DNA of 52,373 nt from NCBI GenBank assembly GCA_017941235.1, contig JAGAWU010000042.1, positions 1 through 52,373 on the forward strand, given 5' to 3'. Shown here in pieces: positions 1 to 7,614 of the stretch. Both the position numbers and the translations under genes were made by a program. Under the pieces are notes generated by a model. It saw only the letters and a list, made by a program, of their open reading frames with translations. It did not search any database and had not been told where the DNA came from. Each line of letters opens with the position of its first letter. The first letter of the stretch is position 1. This DNA comes from Bacilli bacterium (lineage in GTDB: Bacteria > Bacillota_I > Bacilli_A > RF39 > UBA660).

Positions 1-258
1 ATGGGAGCTCCATCAACTATAACAGGAAGGTTATTAACTTTTGAAGAAGCAACAAGTCTAGGATGTGATGCAAATGAAAATACGTGCCCAGAAGGGTCAT
101 TCATTACGAAAACACCATTTTGGCTTGGGTCGGCTTACGACGATGAAGACGTGTGGTACGTTATTAGCAACCACTCTTCCTTCAGCTACTACCGCTATGA
201 CATTGACGGCGCCTGTGGCGTTCGCCCGGTTATAGAAATCTCAACATCTGATATCTAA
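1..258 (+). CDS. C-terminal end of an exported lectin-like surface protein (5' truncated)
   Basis: Only the last 85 codons are in the window. The ATG at position 1 aligns with an internal Met of the protein at 36359-37726, so it is not taken as the true start. The two tails share MGAPSTI.GRLL, a WLGSA motif (residues 41-45) and a closing GVRPVIEI (73-80). Between these is a 21-residue segment (52-72) that aligns without gaps but differs at most positions. The WLGSA...GVRP frame resembles DUF6273-type and other C-type-lectin-like tails common in gut Firmicutes. Codons 53-72 all end in C or T (14 in C), and bases 121-240 are about 52% G+C by hand count, unlike the neighbours. The full protein presumably carries the camelysin-like N-terminal module seen in its paralogue. 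Function unknown; surface recognition is inferred from the fold. Confidence 0.75.
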   Translation: MGAPSTITGRLLTFEEATSLGCDANENTCPEGSFITKTPFWLGSAYDDEDVWYVISNHSSFSYYRYDIDGACGVRPVIEISTSDI

Positions 259-360
259 GCACGAAGTGCGCCAGGAACGAAATTTCGGAGAAATTTGCGC
301 TTTCCGTCCTTCTAGAGGGAAATTTTCTAAAAGAAAATATTCCCGAGAGGAGGAGAAAAG
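259..360. other. GC-richer spacer with several short inverted repeats
   Basis: Just after the stop codon come a small hairpin (GCAC-GAA-GTGC, about 259-269), a second imperfect one built on AAATTTC/GAAATTT (about 281-297), and a third whose arms GGAAATTTTCT and AGAAAATATTCC lie around 318-343. Base composition is richer in G+C than most of the window. No reading frame is evident. A structured element downstream of the variable gene end, or the remains of a mobile element, are both possible. Confidence 0.45.
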
Positions 361-417
361 CTTTAAAAATATCATTTTGATGTATACGGGGAAATACTAG
401 AAAGTGAAATTAGATAA

Positions 418-447
418 AAAAGTTTTGAGTTATTCAAAACTTTTTTG
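418..447 (+). terminator. Intrinsic terminator
   Basis: An 11-bp stem (AAAAGTTTTGA with TCAAAACTTTT) and a short loop run into a T tract. It separates the left-edge surface gene from the membrane protein gene at 502. Confidence 0.75.
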
Positions 448-501
448 TTTGTTATTGTTTAAGATTTGGTTTTAATATATAATTACGATAGAGGTAGTTG
501 T

Positions 502-2097
502 ATGAAAAGTAAGAGTAGTAAAAAGATTTTTTTAATTATATTTTTAGGTATAACTTTAATTAGATTTTTAATTAGTTTTAATTTGAAGAGTTTATATATA
601 TCTAATTTAAGTTATGATGATGGATTAATGATTAAACAAATGAGTAGCTTAATTAGTGGTCAATACTTAGGTGTTTATGATGATTTTCTATTAATAAAAG
701 GAATAGTTTTTCCATTTCTTCTTTCTTTTTGTAAAAATATACATGTAACTTATAGTATTATGTTTACTATTTTATATATACTGTCAGTTATATATTTTAT
801 TAAGCCTTTTGAAAAGTTGATTAGAAATAAATACTTTATGTTTATATTTTATGTGTTATTACTATTTAATCCAATTACATATTCATCTGAATTATTTCAA
901 AGATTATATAGAAATTCAATTTCAATAATAGAGGTTTTATTCTTTTTAGGAGTAACAATTAGAATTATTATTTCTGATGATAAAACTAAGAGTAGTGTTT
1001 TAAATTATTTACTATTAGGTATCATTACTTCAATAATGTATTTAACTAGAGAAGATAATATTTGGACTAAAATTATATTAGGTTTTATTGTTGTTTATAA
1101 ATGTTTACAGAATAAGAATTTAAAAAATAAAAGATTTAAAATAATATTAGCTAGTCTAATACCTATAATAGTTTTAACTTTTAATTTAAATATAGTATCA
1201 TTTGTTAATTATAAAAAATATAATATATATACTTATAATGAAATACAAAAATCAGAGTTTAAAAATACTTTTAGAAAAGTATTACAAATAAAAGATGATG
1301 AGAAAAAAGATAAGGTATCTGTTCCTAGAACTACATTCTTTAAACTTGTTGATAATTGTGAGACATTTAATATAACTAAAAGAGAAATAAATCAGTATTA
1401 TAAAGTGTTAATAGATGATACTGGAGAAATATATAATGGGAATATAGTTTGGTATTTTAGACAATTTTTATATAAGAAAAATAAGTTTAAAGATGGTAAA
1501 GAAGCAGAAAACTATTTTAAAAAACTAGGTGAAGAAATAGATAAGTCTTTTAGTGAAGGAAGATTTGAAAAAGAATATGCTTTTCCATCAATACTTTTAA
1601 ATGTACCTACATATAATGAATTTGTTAATATGCATAAGAATTTATTTAAAATAGTTGCTTATACTTCTACATATAAGAATGTTAAAACTATAACTGATTT
1701 TAGTAAATTTAACTATGATGAAGAAGTAGATGCTTATAGAATAGTTAATTTAGATAGTCATACTACTGAAAATATTGTTAAAAAGAATGATAAAAGATAT
1801 GAAGTTATTAGATTTATTTATATGATTTTAACAGTAATACTTAGTCCAGTTGCACTTATTATATATTTATATAATATTGAGAAAAAAGATATATATAATC
1901 TTATTACTACAATTATATTATTTATTTATTTGATTATATTAGCTGGTGTTACTTATACTGATGCTACTGCATTTCCAACTATGAGATATTTGTGTTTGGG
2001 TAATATATATATATTACAAACTATATTTATAATTCTTAATATGTATAGATTATATAGAAAGAGTGAAGAAATTAATTTTAAAATGGTAAAAAAATAG
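502..2097 (+). CDS. Polytopic membrane protein, probable GT-C-fold glycosyltransferase
   Basis: This 531-residue protein has a first membrane segment at about residues 9-27, then an outward loop containing YDDG, and further hydrophobic segments to about residue 225. A soluble stretch of roughly 200 residues follows, with more membrane segments at the C-terminus. An acidic pair in the first extracytoplasmic loop is the usual layout of GT-C enzymes, which use polyprenyl-phosphate sugars to glycosylate wall polymers or proteins outside the cell. The ATG at 502 is preferred over 466 because GAGGTAG (491-497) sits just ahead of it. The gene stands alone between two terminators. The family call rests on topology and the acidic pair only; an unrelated envelope protein is possible. 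Confidence 0.5.
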   Translation: MKSKSSKKIFLIIFLGITLIRFLISFNLKSLYISNLSYDDGLMIKQMSSLISGQYLGVYDDFLLIKGIVFPFLLSFCKNIHVTYSIMFTILYILSVIYFIKPFEKLIRNKYFMFIFYVLLLFNPITYSSELFQRLYRNSISIIEVLFFLGVTIRIIISDDKTKSSVLNYLLLGIITSIMYLTREDNIWTKIILGFIVVYKCLQNKNLKNKRFKIILASLIPIIVLTFNLNIVSFVNYKKYNIYTYNEIQKSEFKNTFRKVLQIKDDEKKDKVSVPRTTFFKLVDNCETFNITKREINQYYKVLIDDTGEIYNGNIVWYFRQFLYKKNKFKDGKEAENYFKKLGEEIDKSFSEGRFEKEYAFPSILLNVPTYNEFVNMHKNLFKIVAYTSTYKNVKTITDFSKFNYDEEVDAYRIVNLDSHTTENIVKKNDKRYEVIRFIYMILTVILSPVALIIYLYNIEKKDIYNLITTIILFIYLIILAGVTYTDATAFPTMRYLCLGNIYILQTIFIILNMYRLYRKSEEINFKMVKK

Positions 2098-2112
2098 TAA
2101 ACTTAATTTAGT

Positions 2113-2151
2113 AAAACTACAATTCAATTTGTTGGAGTTGTAGTTTTTTTA
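2113..2151 (+). terminator. Intrinsic terminator
   Basis: AAAACTACAA (2113-2122) pairs with TTGTAGTTTT (2138-2147), followed by a T tract. It closes the single-gene unit of the membrane glycosyltransferase-like protein. Confidence 0.85.
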
Positions 2152-2235
2152 TTAATAAAGCTTAAGTTAGGATATTGTTTAATAAATATCAATGTGCTCT
2201 TTTCTTTACTTGCTTAATGACTTAATTAATGGTAT

Positions 2236-2241
2236 TATAAT
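2236..2241 (+). promoter_or_regulatory. Candidate -10 box for the ireB operon
   Basis: A TATAAT lies 26 bases upstream of the ireB start, after the preceding terminator. No convincing -35 is found at 16-18 bases (CTTAAT at 2213 is the best), so the assignment rests on the -10 and position. The rest of 2152-2235 shows nothing recognisable. Confidence 0.35.
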
Positions 2242-2266
2242 AGTATAAAAATTGTGAGGTGGTTTT

Positions 2267-2518
2267 ATGAATAATGAAGAAACTAATTTATTTCATTTAG
2301 AAGATTTAAATGTTAATAAGATAAGAGAATCATTAAATGAAGTGATTGATGCTTTAGATGAAAGAGGTTATAATGCTACTAATCAAATAGTTGGATATTT
2401 AATTAGTGGTGATTTAGGATATATTTCTTCTCATAAGGGTGCACGTAAGAAAATGCAAGAATTAGATAGAGCTGAAGTTGTTGAGGTTTTACTTAAAGAA
2501 TTTAAAAAGCAAAAATAA
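2267..2518 (+). CDS. ireB: IreB family (UPF0297/DUF965) regulatory phosphoprotein
   Basis: The 83-residue product matches the IreB/YrzL family over its whole length: a short polar N-terminus (ETNLFH), the core RESLNEVIDALDERGYNATN, then QIVGYLISGDLGYISSH and a charged C-terminal helix. In Enterococcus, IreB is a substrate of the PASTA-domain Ser/Thr kinase IreK and influences cephalosporin tolerance; the N-terminal threonine here could be the equivalent site, which is inference. The kinase is not in the window, but a PASTA-bearing PBP is (47488-49392). The start has a good GAGGTGG site. The gene leads the conserved ireB-ruvX-yrzB-mltG run, and its stop overlaps the ruvX ATG by one base. Confidence 0.95.
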   Translation: MNNEETNLFHLEDLNVNKIRESLNEVIDALDERGYNATNQIVGYLISGDLGYISSHKGARKKMQELDRAEVVEVLLKEFKKQK

Positions 2519-2934
2519 TGAGATACTTAGGATTAGATTTAGGTAGTAGAACTTTAGGTGTGAGTATTTCTGATAAATCAGGTATGTTTGCTAGGGCTTA
2601 TACTGTAATTAGACATAATGAAGAATATGATAGACTTTTAGATGAAGTTAAGAATATTGTTTCTTTAGAAGGTGTTGATGCTATAGTACTTGGTTTTCCT
2701 AAAAATATGAATAATACCATTGGACCTAAAGGAGAACTTAGTCAAACTTTTAAGACAAAATTGGAAGAATTATTAAGTATACCTGTTTATCTTCAAGATG
2801 AAAGGTTAACAACAAAACAAGCTTTAGATGTTTTAATATCAAATGATACCTCACGCAAGAAAAGAAAACAAGTTGTTGATAAGATGGCTGCTTGTATAAT
2901 ACTTCAAAGTTATTTAGATAAGGAGAGTAAATAA
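2518..2934 (+). CDS. ruvX: Putative Holliday junction resolvase / pre-16S rRNA nuclease RuvX (YqgF)
   Basis: The 138-residue protein has the RNase H-like fold signatures of YqgF: GLDLGSRTLGVSISD near the N-terminus with the first acidic residue, VLGFPKNMNNTIGP in the middle, and DERLTT followed by a late Asp (VDKMAA) at the C-terminal active-site edge. The family has been tied to pre-16S rRNA 5'-end processing in E. coli and named as a putative junction resolvase. Length is normal. The start overlaps the ireB stop (TAATG) and the stop overlaps the yrzB start in the same way, so translation is coupled along this operon. Confidence 0.95.
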   Translation: MRYLGLDLGSRTLGVSISDKSGMFARAYTVIRHNEEYDRLLDEVKNIVSLEGVDAIVLGFPKNMNNTIGPKGELSQTFKTKLEELLSIPVYLQDERLTTKQALDVLISNDTSRKKRKQVVDKMAACIILQSYLDKESK

Positions 2935-3221
2935 TGGAAGAAAAAACTTTTACAATGATGAATGCTGAAGGCATAGAAACGAAATATGATGTTTTATTTA
3001 CTTTTGATAGTGAAGATACTGAAAAAAGTTATATAGCTTATACGGATAATACATATGATGAGGATGGTAACATTCAAGTTTATGCATCTACTTATGATCC
3101 TAATAGTGAAGAGATGATATTGGGTGAAATTAAAACCGATAAAGAGTGGAAAGTTATAGAAACAATACTTGATACAATACAACAAGAATTAAGAGAAAAG
3201 GAAGAAAGTAGCGAGCAATAA
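2934..3221 (+). CDS. yrzB: DUF1292 (YrzB, UPF0473) family protein
   Basis: This 95-residue acidic protein carries the DUF1292 pattern: a F.F.SEDTEKSYIAYTDN core, then DEDGNIQVYASTYDP and a final EWKVIETILDTIQQEL helix. The molecular role is not established, but the gene is a near-constant neighbour of ruvX and ireB in Firmicutes, as here. The start overlaps the ruvX stop by one base. A short CGAGC/GCTCG hairpin (3212-3226) spans the stop codon but lacks a proper T tract, so the transcript probably continues into mltG. Confidence 0.93.
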   Translation: MEEKTFTMMNAEGIETKYDVLFTFDSEDTEKSYIAYTDNTYDEDGNIQVYASTYDPNSEEMILGEIKTDKEWKVIETILDTIQQELREKEESSEQ

Positions 3222-3250
3222 GCTCGTTATTTGTTCTGGAAGGAGTTAGA

Positions 3251-4321
3251 ATGAAGAAAAAAGTAAAAATAACAATAATAATAATTGTACTTTTAGGTTT
3301 AATATTAATAGCAGGAAGTTTTTTATATACATATTTTTTAAGTCCTATTGATAAGAATTCTACTGCTGTTATAGAAGTAAAAGTGGAACAAGGAATGACT
3401 TCTAGAGATATTGGAGAGCTTTTAGAAAAAAGAGGAGTTATTAAGAATAAAGATTTCTTTTTAGTATATTTAAAACTTAATGAATGTAATTCTTTAAAAG
3501 CATCAACTTATGAATTGAAGAAGAGTATGAATTTAGAGGAAATAGTTGATACTTTATGCAAGGGTAATTCTTATAATGAAAATATTATAAGAGTAACTTT
3601 TAAAGAAGGAAAAACAGTTAAAGATTATATGAAAGTAATTAGTGATAATTTTGGTTATGATTATGATACTTTAATTAAAGATATTAATGATAGAACTTAT
3701 TTACAAACATTAATAGAGAAATATTGGTTTTTAGATAGTGATATTTTAGATGAAAATATTTATTATCCACTTGAGGGATATTTAACTCCTGATACTTATG
3801 AATTTAATAAAAATACAGAGTTTAAAAAAATTATTGAAGTACTTTTAGATCATACTGATAAGAATTTGGCTCCTTATAAGAATAAAATTAATAATAGTAA
3901 GTTTACTGTTCATGAGTATTTAACACTTGCATCTATGACTGAACTTGAAGGGTTAAATAGTAAAGATAGAAAGCTAATTGTTGGCGTATTTGTAAATAGA
4001 CTTAATTTAAAAATGAATTTAGGTAGTGATGTTACTACATATTATGGTCTTCAAAAGAAGATGGATGGGGATTTAACTACAGAAGAATTTAATAAGAAAA
4101 ACTATTATAATACTAGAGCTAGTTCTATGGCTGGTAAACTTCCAATTGGTCCTATATGTAATCCATCGAAAGTAAGTATAGATGCTTCTTTTAACCCTAC
4201 TGATAGTGATTATTTATATTTTGTTGCTGACAAAAATGGAAAAATCTATTATAATACAACTAATCAAGACCACCTTAAGACTGTAAAGGAAATAAAAGAG
4301 GCAGGAAATTGGATATGGTAG
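3251..4321 (+). CDS. mltG: Endolytic murein transglycosylase MltG (YceG-like)
   Basis: MltG cleaves nascent glycan strands at the outer membrane face and is thought to set glycan length. The 356-residue protein has one N-terminal membrane anchor (about 7-30), a LysM-like region with EVKVEQGMTSRDIGELL, and the YceG catalytic domain. That domain includes LEGYLTPDTYEF (174-185), ASMTELEG with probable catalytic Glu231, and GPICNPSKVSIDASFNP near the end. The RBS is GGAAGGAG upstream of 3251. It belongs to the ireB operon and its last bases overlap trmR. The motif replaces the more common ASIVEKE but keeps the catalytic Glu. Confidence 0.95.
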   Translation: MKKKVKITIIIIVLLGLILIAGSFLYTYFLSPIDKNSTAVIEVKVEQGMTSRDIGELLEKRGVIKNKDFFLVYLKLNECNSLKASTYELKKSMNLEEIVDTLCKGNSYNENIIRVTFKEGKTVKDYMKVISDNFGYDYDTLIKDINDRTYLQTLIEKYWFLDSDILDENIYYPLEGYLTPDTYEFNKNTEFKKIIEVLLDHTDKNLAPYKNKINNSKFTVHEYLTLASMTELEGLNSKDRKLIVGVFVNRLNLKMNLGSDVTTYYGLQKKMDGDLTTEEFNKKNYYNTRASSMAGKLPIGPICNPSKVSIDASFNPTDSDYLYFVADKNGKIYYNTTNQDHLKTVKEIKEAGNWIW

Positions 4322-4917
4322 ATAATGATGAGCTTATAAAAGAAATAGAAAAATATGCAGAAGAAAATAAAGTACCTATTATGCAAAAAGAGGGAATTAG
4401 TTATCTTACTGAATATGTTAAAAATAATGAAATTAAAACAATTTTAGAAGTAGGAACTGCTATTGGTTATTCTGCAATATGTATGGCTTTAGTTGATTCT
4501 AAAATTAAAATAGTATCAATTGAAAGAGATGAACAAAGATATTTAGAGGCAATTAATAATGTAAAAAAATTCGGTTTAGATAAAAGGATTACTTTAATAT
4601 ATGGTGATGCTTTAAATACAGATTTAGATTCTAAATTTGATTTGATATTTTTTGACGCAGCAAAAGCACAAAATATTAATTTTTTTACACATTTTGAGAA
4701 AAATTTAAAAAATAGTGGTACAATAATCACAGATAATATATACTTTCACGGTTATACTTTTATGGATGAAGACAAAATTGAAAGTAGGAACATTAGAGGT
4801 ATTGCTAGAAAAATTAGGAACTATATTAAATTTTTAGATGATAATAAAAGTTATACTACAGAAATTAAAAATATTGGTGATGGCGTAGCTGTTACTAGAA
4901 GGAATGATGTTTTATGA
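4315..4917 (+). CDS. trmR: tRNA 5-hydroxyuridine methyltransferase TrmR-like O-methyltransferase
   Basis: This SAM-dependent O-methyltransferase of the YrrM type has about 200 residues. Motif I is EVGTAIGYSA, followed by SIERDEQRYLEA (acidic residue for the ribose) and the metal-site region DLIFFDAAKAQ with TDNIYFHG. In Bacillus, TrmR converts 5-hydroxyuridine at tRNA position 34 to 5-methoxyuridine, and the order mltG-trmR-U32-U32 is the same there. A TTG at 4309 is in frame, but ATG 4315 has the better spacing from the AGG in GGCAGGAAATT. The 5' end overlaps the mltG stop and the 3' end overlaps the next ATG (ATGA), indicating coupling. Confidence 0.88.
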   Translation: MVDNDELIKEIEKYAEENKVPIMQKEGISYLTEYVKNNEIKTILEVGTAIGYSAICMALVDSKIKIVSIERDEQRYLEAINNVKKFGLDKRITLIYGDALNTDLDSKFDLIFFDAAKAQNINFFTHFEKNLKNSGTIITDNIYFHGYTFMDEDKIESRNIRGIARKIRNYIKFLDDNKSYTTEIKNIGDGVAVTRRNDVL

Positions 4918-5627
4918 AAATAGGTCCAGTAGAAGTAAGCAAAAAATTATTTGTTGCAATGATAGTTGTACTAGTTTTAACAATAGTAGCTACTATTATT
5001 AAAAGTATGTATGTAAATAGATATCAGAAATATAAAGTTAATCAAAAAGAAGATTTTATTTATACAAAAGTAGAGTATAAAAAAAGTAATTCTGCTATAC
5101 CTTATGTAAATTTAAATACTAGTTTTGCTAAAAATTTAAATAAGCAAATTTCTGCCTTAGCAGATACTTATAGAAGTAGTGATACTTCTAATAATTCAAT
5201 GAGTTATAGATATAATATTAATGCTAATATTGTTTCACTTGTTATTATTTTTAAAAGTGTTAACGATAATGATGAACTTACTTTTGATTTTGTAACTTAT
5301 GTATTTGATTTAGATAAAGGTGCTAAAGTACTTGATGATGAAGAAATACTTGCTAGATATAATTTAACTGAAGAGGATGTTTCTGATGAAATAGAAAAGC
5401 AGATGAAGCAAAAGTATAAATATGAAATAAAAGAAGAAATATTACCAGAGGGTTGTGATTTTAGTATTTGTTTCTTAAGACTTAGAGGTATAGATAATTA
5501 TACAGATAATGTTAATTATTTTATTGAAAATGAAGAATTAGTTGTTTATAAATCATATGATGTTTATTCAGAGTATGATGAAGAAAATGTTTATTCTAGA
5601 GATGATTTTAAGTTTTATATTAATTAA
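4914..5627 (+). CDS. Membrane-anchored protein, DUF4163/DUF3298-like ectodomain
   Basis: This 237-residue protein has one N-terminal membrane helix (about 12-32) and an outside domain. The middle contains the alternating pattern ANIVSLVIIF...TFDFVTYVFDLDKGAKVLDDEEI, reminiscent of the DUF4163/DUF3298 domains of PdaC and RsiV, which bind or act at the cell wall. That likeness is by eye and moderate. The gene is translationally coupled to trmR by an ATGA overlap, and nothing else ties it to tRNA modification. It is one of three envelope genes interposed between trmR and its expected U32 partners. Confidence 0.6.
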   Translation: MKIGPVEVSKKLFVAMIVVLVLTIVATIIKSMYVNRYQKYKVNQKEDFIYTKVEYKKSNSAIPYVNLNTSFAKNLNKQISALADTYRSSDTSNNSMSYRYNINANIVSLVIIFKSVNDNDELTFDFVTYVFDLDKGAKVLDDEEILARYNLTEEDVSDEIEKQMKQKYKYEIKEEILPEGCDFSICFLRLRGIDNYTDNVNYFIENEELVVYKSYDVYSEYDEENVYSRDDFKFYIN

Positions 5628-5638
5628 GGGGGATTTTT

Positions 5639-6052
5639 ATGGTTAATTTACTTAATGTAATTTGTTCTGATTACATAATGATAAAAATTGTTACTATAGC
5701 AAAGAGAGTAATTGATATTATTAGAATTGTTACACCAATACTTTTAATAATAGGTGGTACTATTACTTTTACTAAAGGAGTAATTAATCCTGAAGAAAAG
5801 GGTGGTAAAAGTCAGACTGTGGGTAAATTTTTAAATGGTGTTTTTGCTACTGTAATTGTTATGTTTTTACCATTTATTATTAATACTGTTATGCTAATAA
5901 TTAGTACATATGGAGAGGTTGGAGTAAAAGAAAATGGTAATACTGTTGCTTTTCAATTATCTAGTTGTTGGACAAGTTCAGGTGTTAATAATTCAAATAT
6001 GAATTCTGTTAATGGTACTACAAGATCTATTTATCAAGAATCAAGAAGATAG
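5639..6052 (+). CDS. Small two-helix membrane protein, unknown
   Basis: The product has 137 residues with two strong membrane helices (about 27-46 and 68-92) separated by a short charged loop (INPEEKGGK), and a polar Asn/Ser-rich tail. Two cysteines (about residues 9 and 110) flank the helices. The layout resembles VirB2/TrbC pilin-like subunits, but no other secretion or conjugation gene is nearby, so this is only a suggestion. An AAGGGGG ribosome site overlaps the previous stop, so it is probably cotranscribed with the trmR group. Confidence 0.5.
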   Translation: MVNLLNVICSDYIMIKIVTIAKRVIDIIRIVTPILLIIGGTITFTKGVINPEEKGGKSQTVGKFLNGVFATVIVMFLPFIINTVMLIISTYGEVGVKENGNTVAFQLSSCWTSSGVNNSNMNSVNGTTRSIYQESRR

Positions 6053-6092
6053 AATAAAAATTAAAATAAATAATATAATTTAATAAAAAATG

Positions 6093-6120
6093 TTTAAATT
6101 TTAAAAAAAATATGTATAAT
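6093..6120 (+). promoter_or_regulatory. Candidate promoter, TTTAAA-16-TATAAT
   Basis: TTTAAA (6093-6098) and TATAAT (6115-6120) are 16 bases apart, upstream of the ORF at 6145, in an otherwise featureless AT-rich gap. Confidence 0.5.
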
Positions 6121-6144
6121 AAATGAAAAAAAGGAGTAAGTATT

Positions 6145-6735
6145 ATGAAAAGAAGATATAAAGTACTAATATATTTATTTTGTTTAGTTTTAATTATACT
6201 TACTACTTTTTCACTTACTTGGTTATTTTTAGAAAAAATTAGTGGGGATACAGATATATATAAGTATAATGTTGAACTTAAAGAAGAATTATATAAAGAT
6301 AAGAATTATACTTATTATTTTGGCCCTAAGGATGAACAAAGTAAGCTTATTGAATATAATAATGCTATTATTAGAAAAGATAAATATAAGAAATATAAGA
6401 TAGTTGTTACTTTAAATGATGAAGAAAGTACATTAATGAAAAATAATTATTTTTTTTATAAAGATTACTTCTATTTAATAGCAGGTAATATTACTAGATT
6501 TAATTTAAAAGCTGAAAAAATAATGAATAGTAAAAAAGTTGATAAAGGTTGTTTTATTGGTAATGCTAGAGTAAGTAAAATATTTGGTGAGAAAAAGGGA
6601 TATATTTATTTTAAAGTAAAACTATTTAAAGAGTCAGATAGTAGAAATTGGTATGAGGATAGATATTATAAATTAAAATATGATAATATGAAACTTTATG
6701 AGATACCACAAGAATTATTACCAGAATTTGAATAG
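6145..6735 (+). CDS. Membrane-anchored hypothetical protein
   Basis: The 196-residue protein has an N-terminal membrane segment (about 7-28) and a Lys/Tyr-rich outside domain. I recognise no family. It has one internal cysteine (KGCFIGNARVSKIFGEKKG). AAAAGGAG precedes the ATG. The stop codon lies in the stem of an intrinsic terminator, so with the promoter at 6093 this can be a single-gene unit between trmR and the U32 genes. Confidence 0.6.
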   Translation: MKRRYKVLIYLFCLVLIILTTFSLTWLFLEKISGDTDIYKYNVELKEELYKDKNYTYYFGPKDEQSKLIEYNNAIIRKDKYKKYKIVVTLNDEESTLMKNNYFFYKDYFYLIAGNITRFNLKAEKIMNSKKVDKGCFIGNARVSKIFGEKKGYIYFKVKLFKESDSRNWYEDRYYKLKYDNMKLYEIPQELLPEFE

Positions 6736-6756
6736 AAAGGAAACTTTCTTTTTCTT
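6734..6756 (+). terminator. Intrinsic terminator touching the stop codon
   Basis: AGAAAG (6734-6739) pairs with CTTTCT (6744-6749) around a GAAA loop, then TTTCTTTT. The stem begins inside the stop codon of the preceding gene. Confidence 0.65.
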
Positions 6757-6774
6757 TTATAAGGAGGTTTTATT

Positions 6775-7614
6775 ATGGAAATATTAGTTAAACCTGTAAA
6801 AGATATAGATTTATATCAAAAAGCAGATGGTTTTGTTTTGCCAATTAAAGATTATTCTGTTGATTATAGAAATTATTACACACTAGATGAGATTAAAAGT
6901 ATAGTTAATAGAACTAATAAAAAGATTTTTGTTGTTATGAATAAAATGATGGAAAATAGTGATATAGAAAATATTAAGAATATATTAATAGAATTAGATA
7001 AGATTAATATTTATGGAATATTCTTTTATGATTTATCTATTATTCAATTAAAGAAAGAACTTAATTTAAATGTTAATTTAGTATGGAATAATACTCATAT
7101 GGTTACTAATTATTCTGCTTGTAATTATTATTATGAGGAAGGATGTAAGTATTCATATTTATCTAATGAAATTACACTTGATGATATATTATTAATGAAT
7201 AAAAATAGTAAATCAAGTTTAATATTTATGCTTTTAGGTTATCCAGTTGCTAGCTTTTCTAAAAGAAAGTTAGTTTCAAATAGTAATTTTAAAGATAGTA
7301 TTATAATAAGTGAAGATGTTTCTAAACAGAAATATATAGTATTTGAAGATAAGAATGGTACTACTTTTAAATATAATAAGATAAGAAATAATTCTATTTG
7401 TTTAAAAGAATTACTTAATAATAATTTTCCATTTATTTATTTAATTGAAGATGATATTGATCATGATAAATTTATTGATGGACTTAACTTAACTTCGGAT
7501 TTTATAAATAATACTATAGATAATAATAAATATGTTTCTAGTATGAAAGAATTATTTGGATCTGATACTGGGTTTTTATATAGAAAGACTATTTATAAGG
7601 TGACGAAGAAATGA
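6775..7614 (+). CDS. U32-like protein without the cluster cysteines, TrhP1/YrrN position
   Basis: This 279-residue protein sits where Bacillus carries yrrN (trhP1), directly before a full U32 gene. It has a barrel-like U32 pattern, and FMLLGYPVASFSKRKLVSN lines up with the HGAMC...SGRCALSN signature of its neighbour. The Fe-S cysteines are replaced (Gly-Tyr-Pro, Lys-Arg-Lys). In Bacillus, TrhP1 and TrhP2 are both needed for prephenate-dependent 5-hydroxylation of tRNA U34, so a cofactor-free partner subunit is plausible. That role is inferred from position and resemblance. The start has AGGAGG, and the stop overlaps the next ATG (ATGA), typical of subunits made together. Confidence 0.65.
   Translation: MEILVKPVKDIDLYQKADGFVLPIKDYSVDYRNYYTLDEIKSIVNRTNKKIFVVMNKMMENSDIENIKNILIELDKINIYGIFFYDLSIIQLKKELNLNVNLVWNNTHMVTNYSACNYYYEEGCKYSYLSNEITLDDILLMNKNSKSSLIFMLLGYPVASFSKRKLVSNSNFKDSIIISEDVSKQKYIVFEDKNGTTFKYNKIRNNSICLKELLNNNFPFIYLIEDDIDHDKFIDGLNLTSDFINNTIDNNKYVSSMKELFGSDTGFLYRKTIYKVTKK

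Noticed and set aside
3211..3228. Terminator between yrzB and mltG
   Set aside because: The CGAGC/GCTCG stem is short and the tail (TTATTTG) is not a proper T tract; the conserved operon continues.
5639..6052. VirB2/TrbC pilin belonging to a conjugation system
   Set aside because: Only the two-helix layout matches; no ATPase, relaxase or other secretion gene is present in the window.
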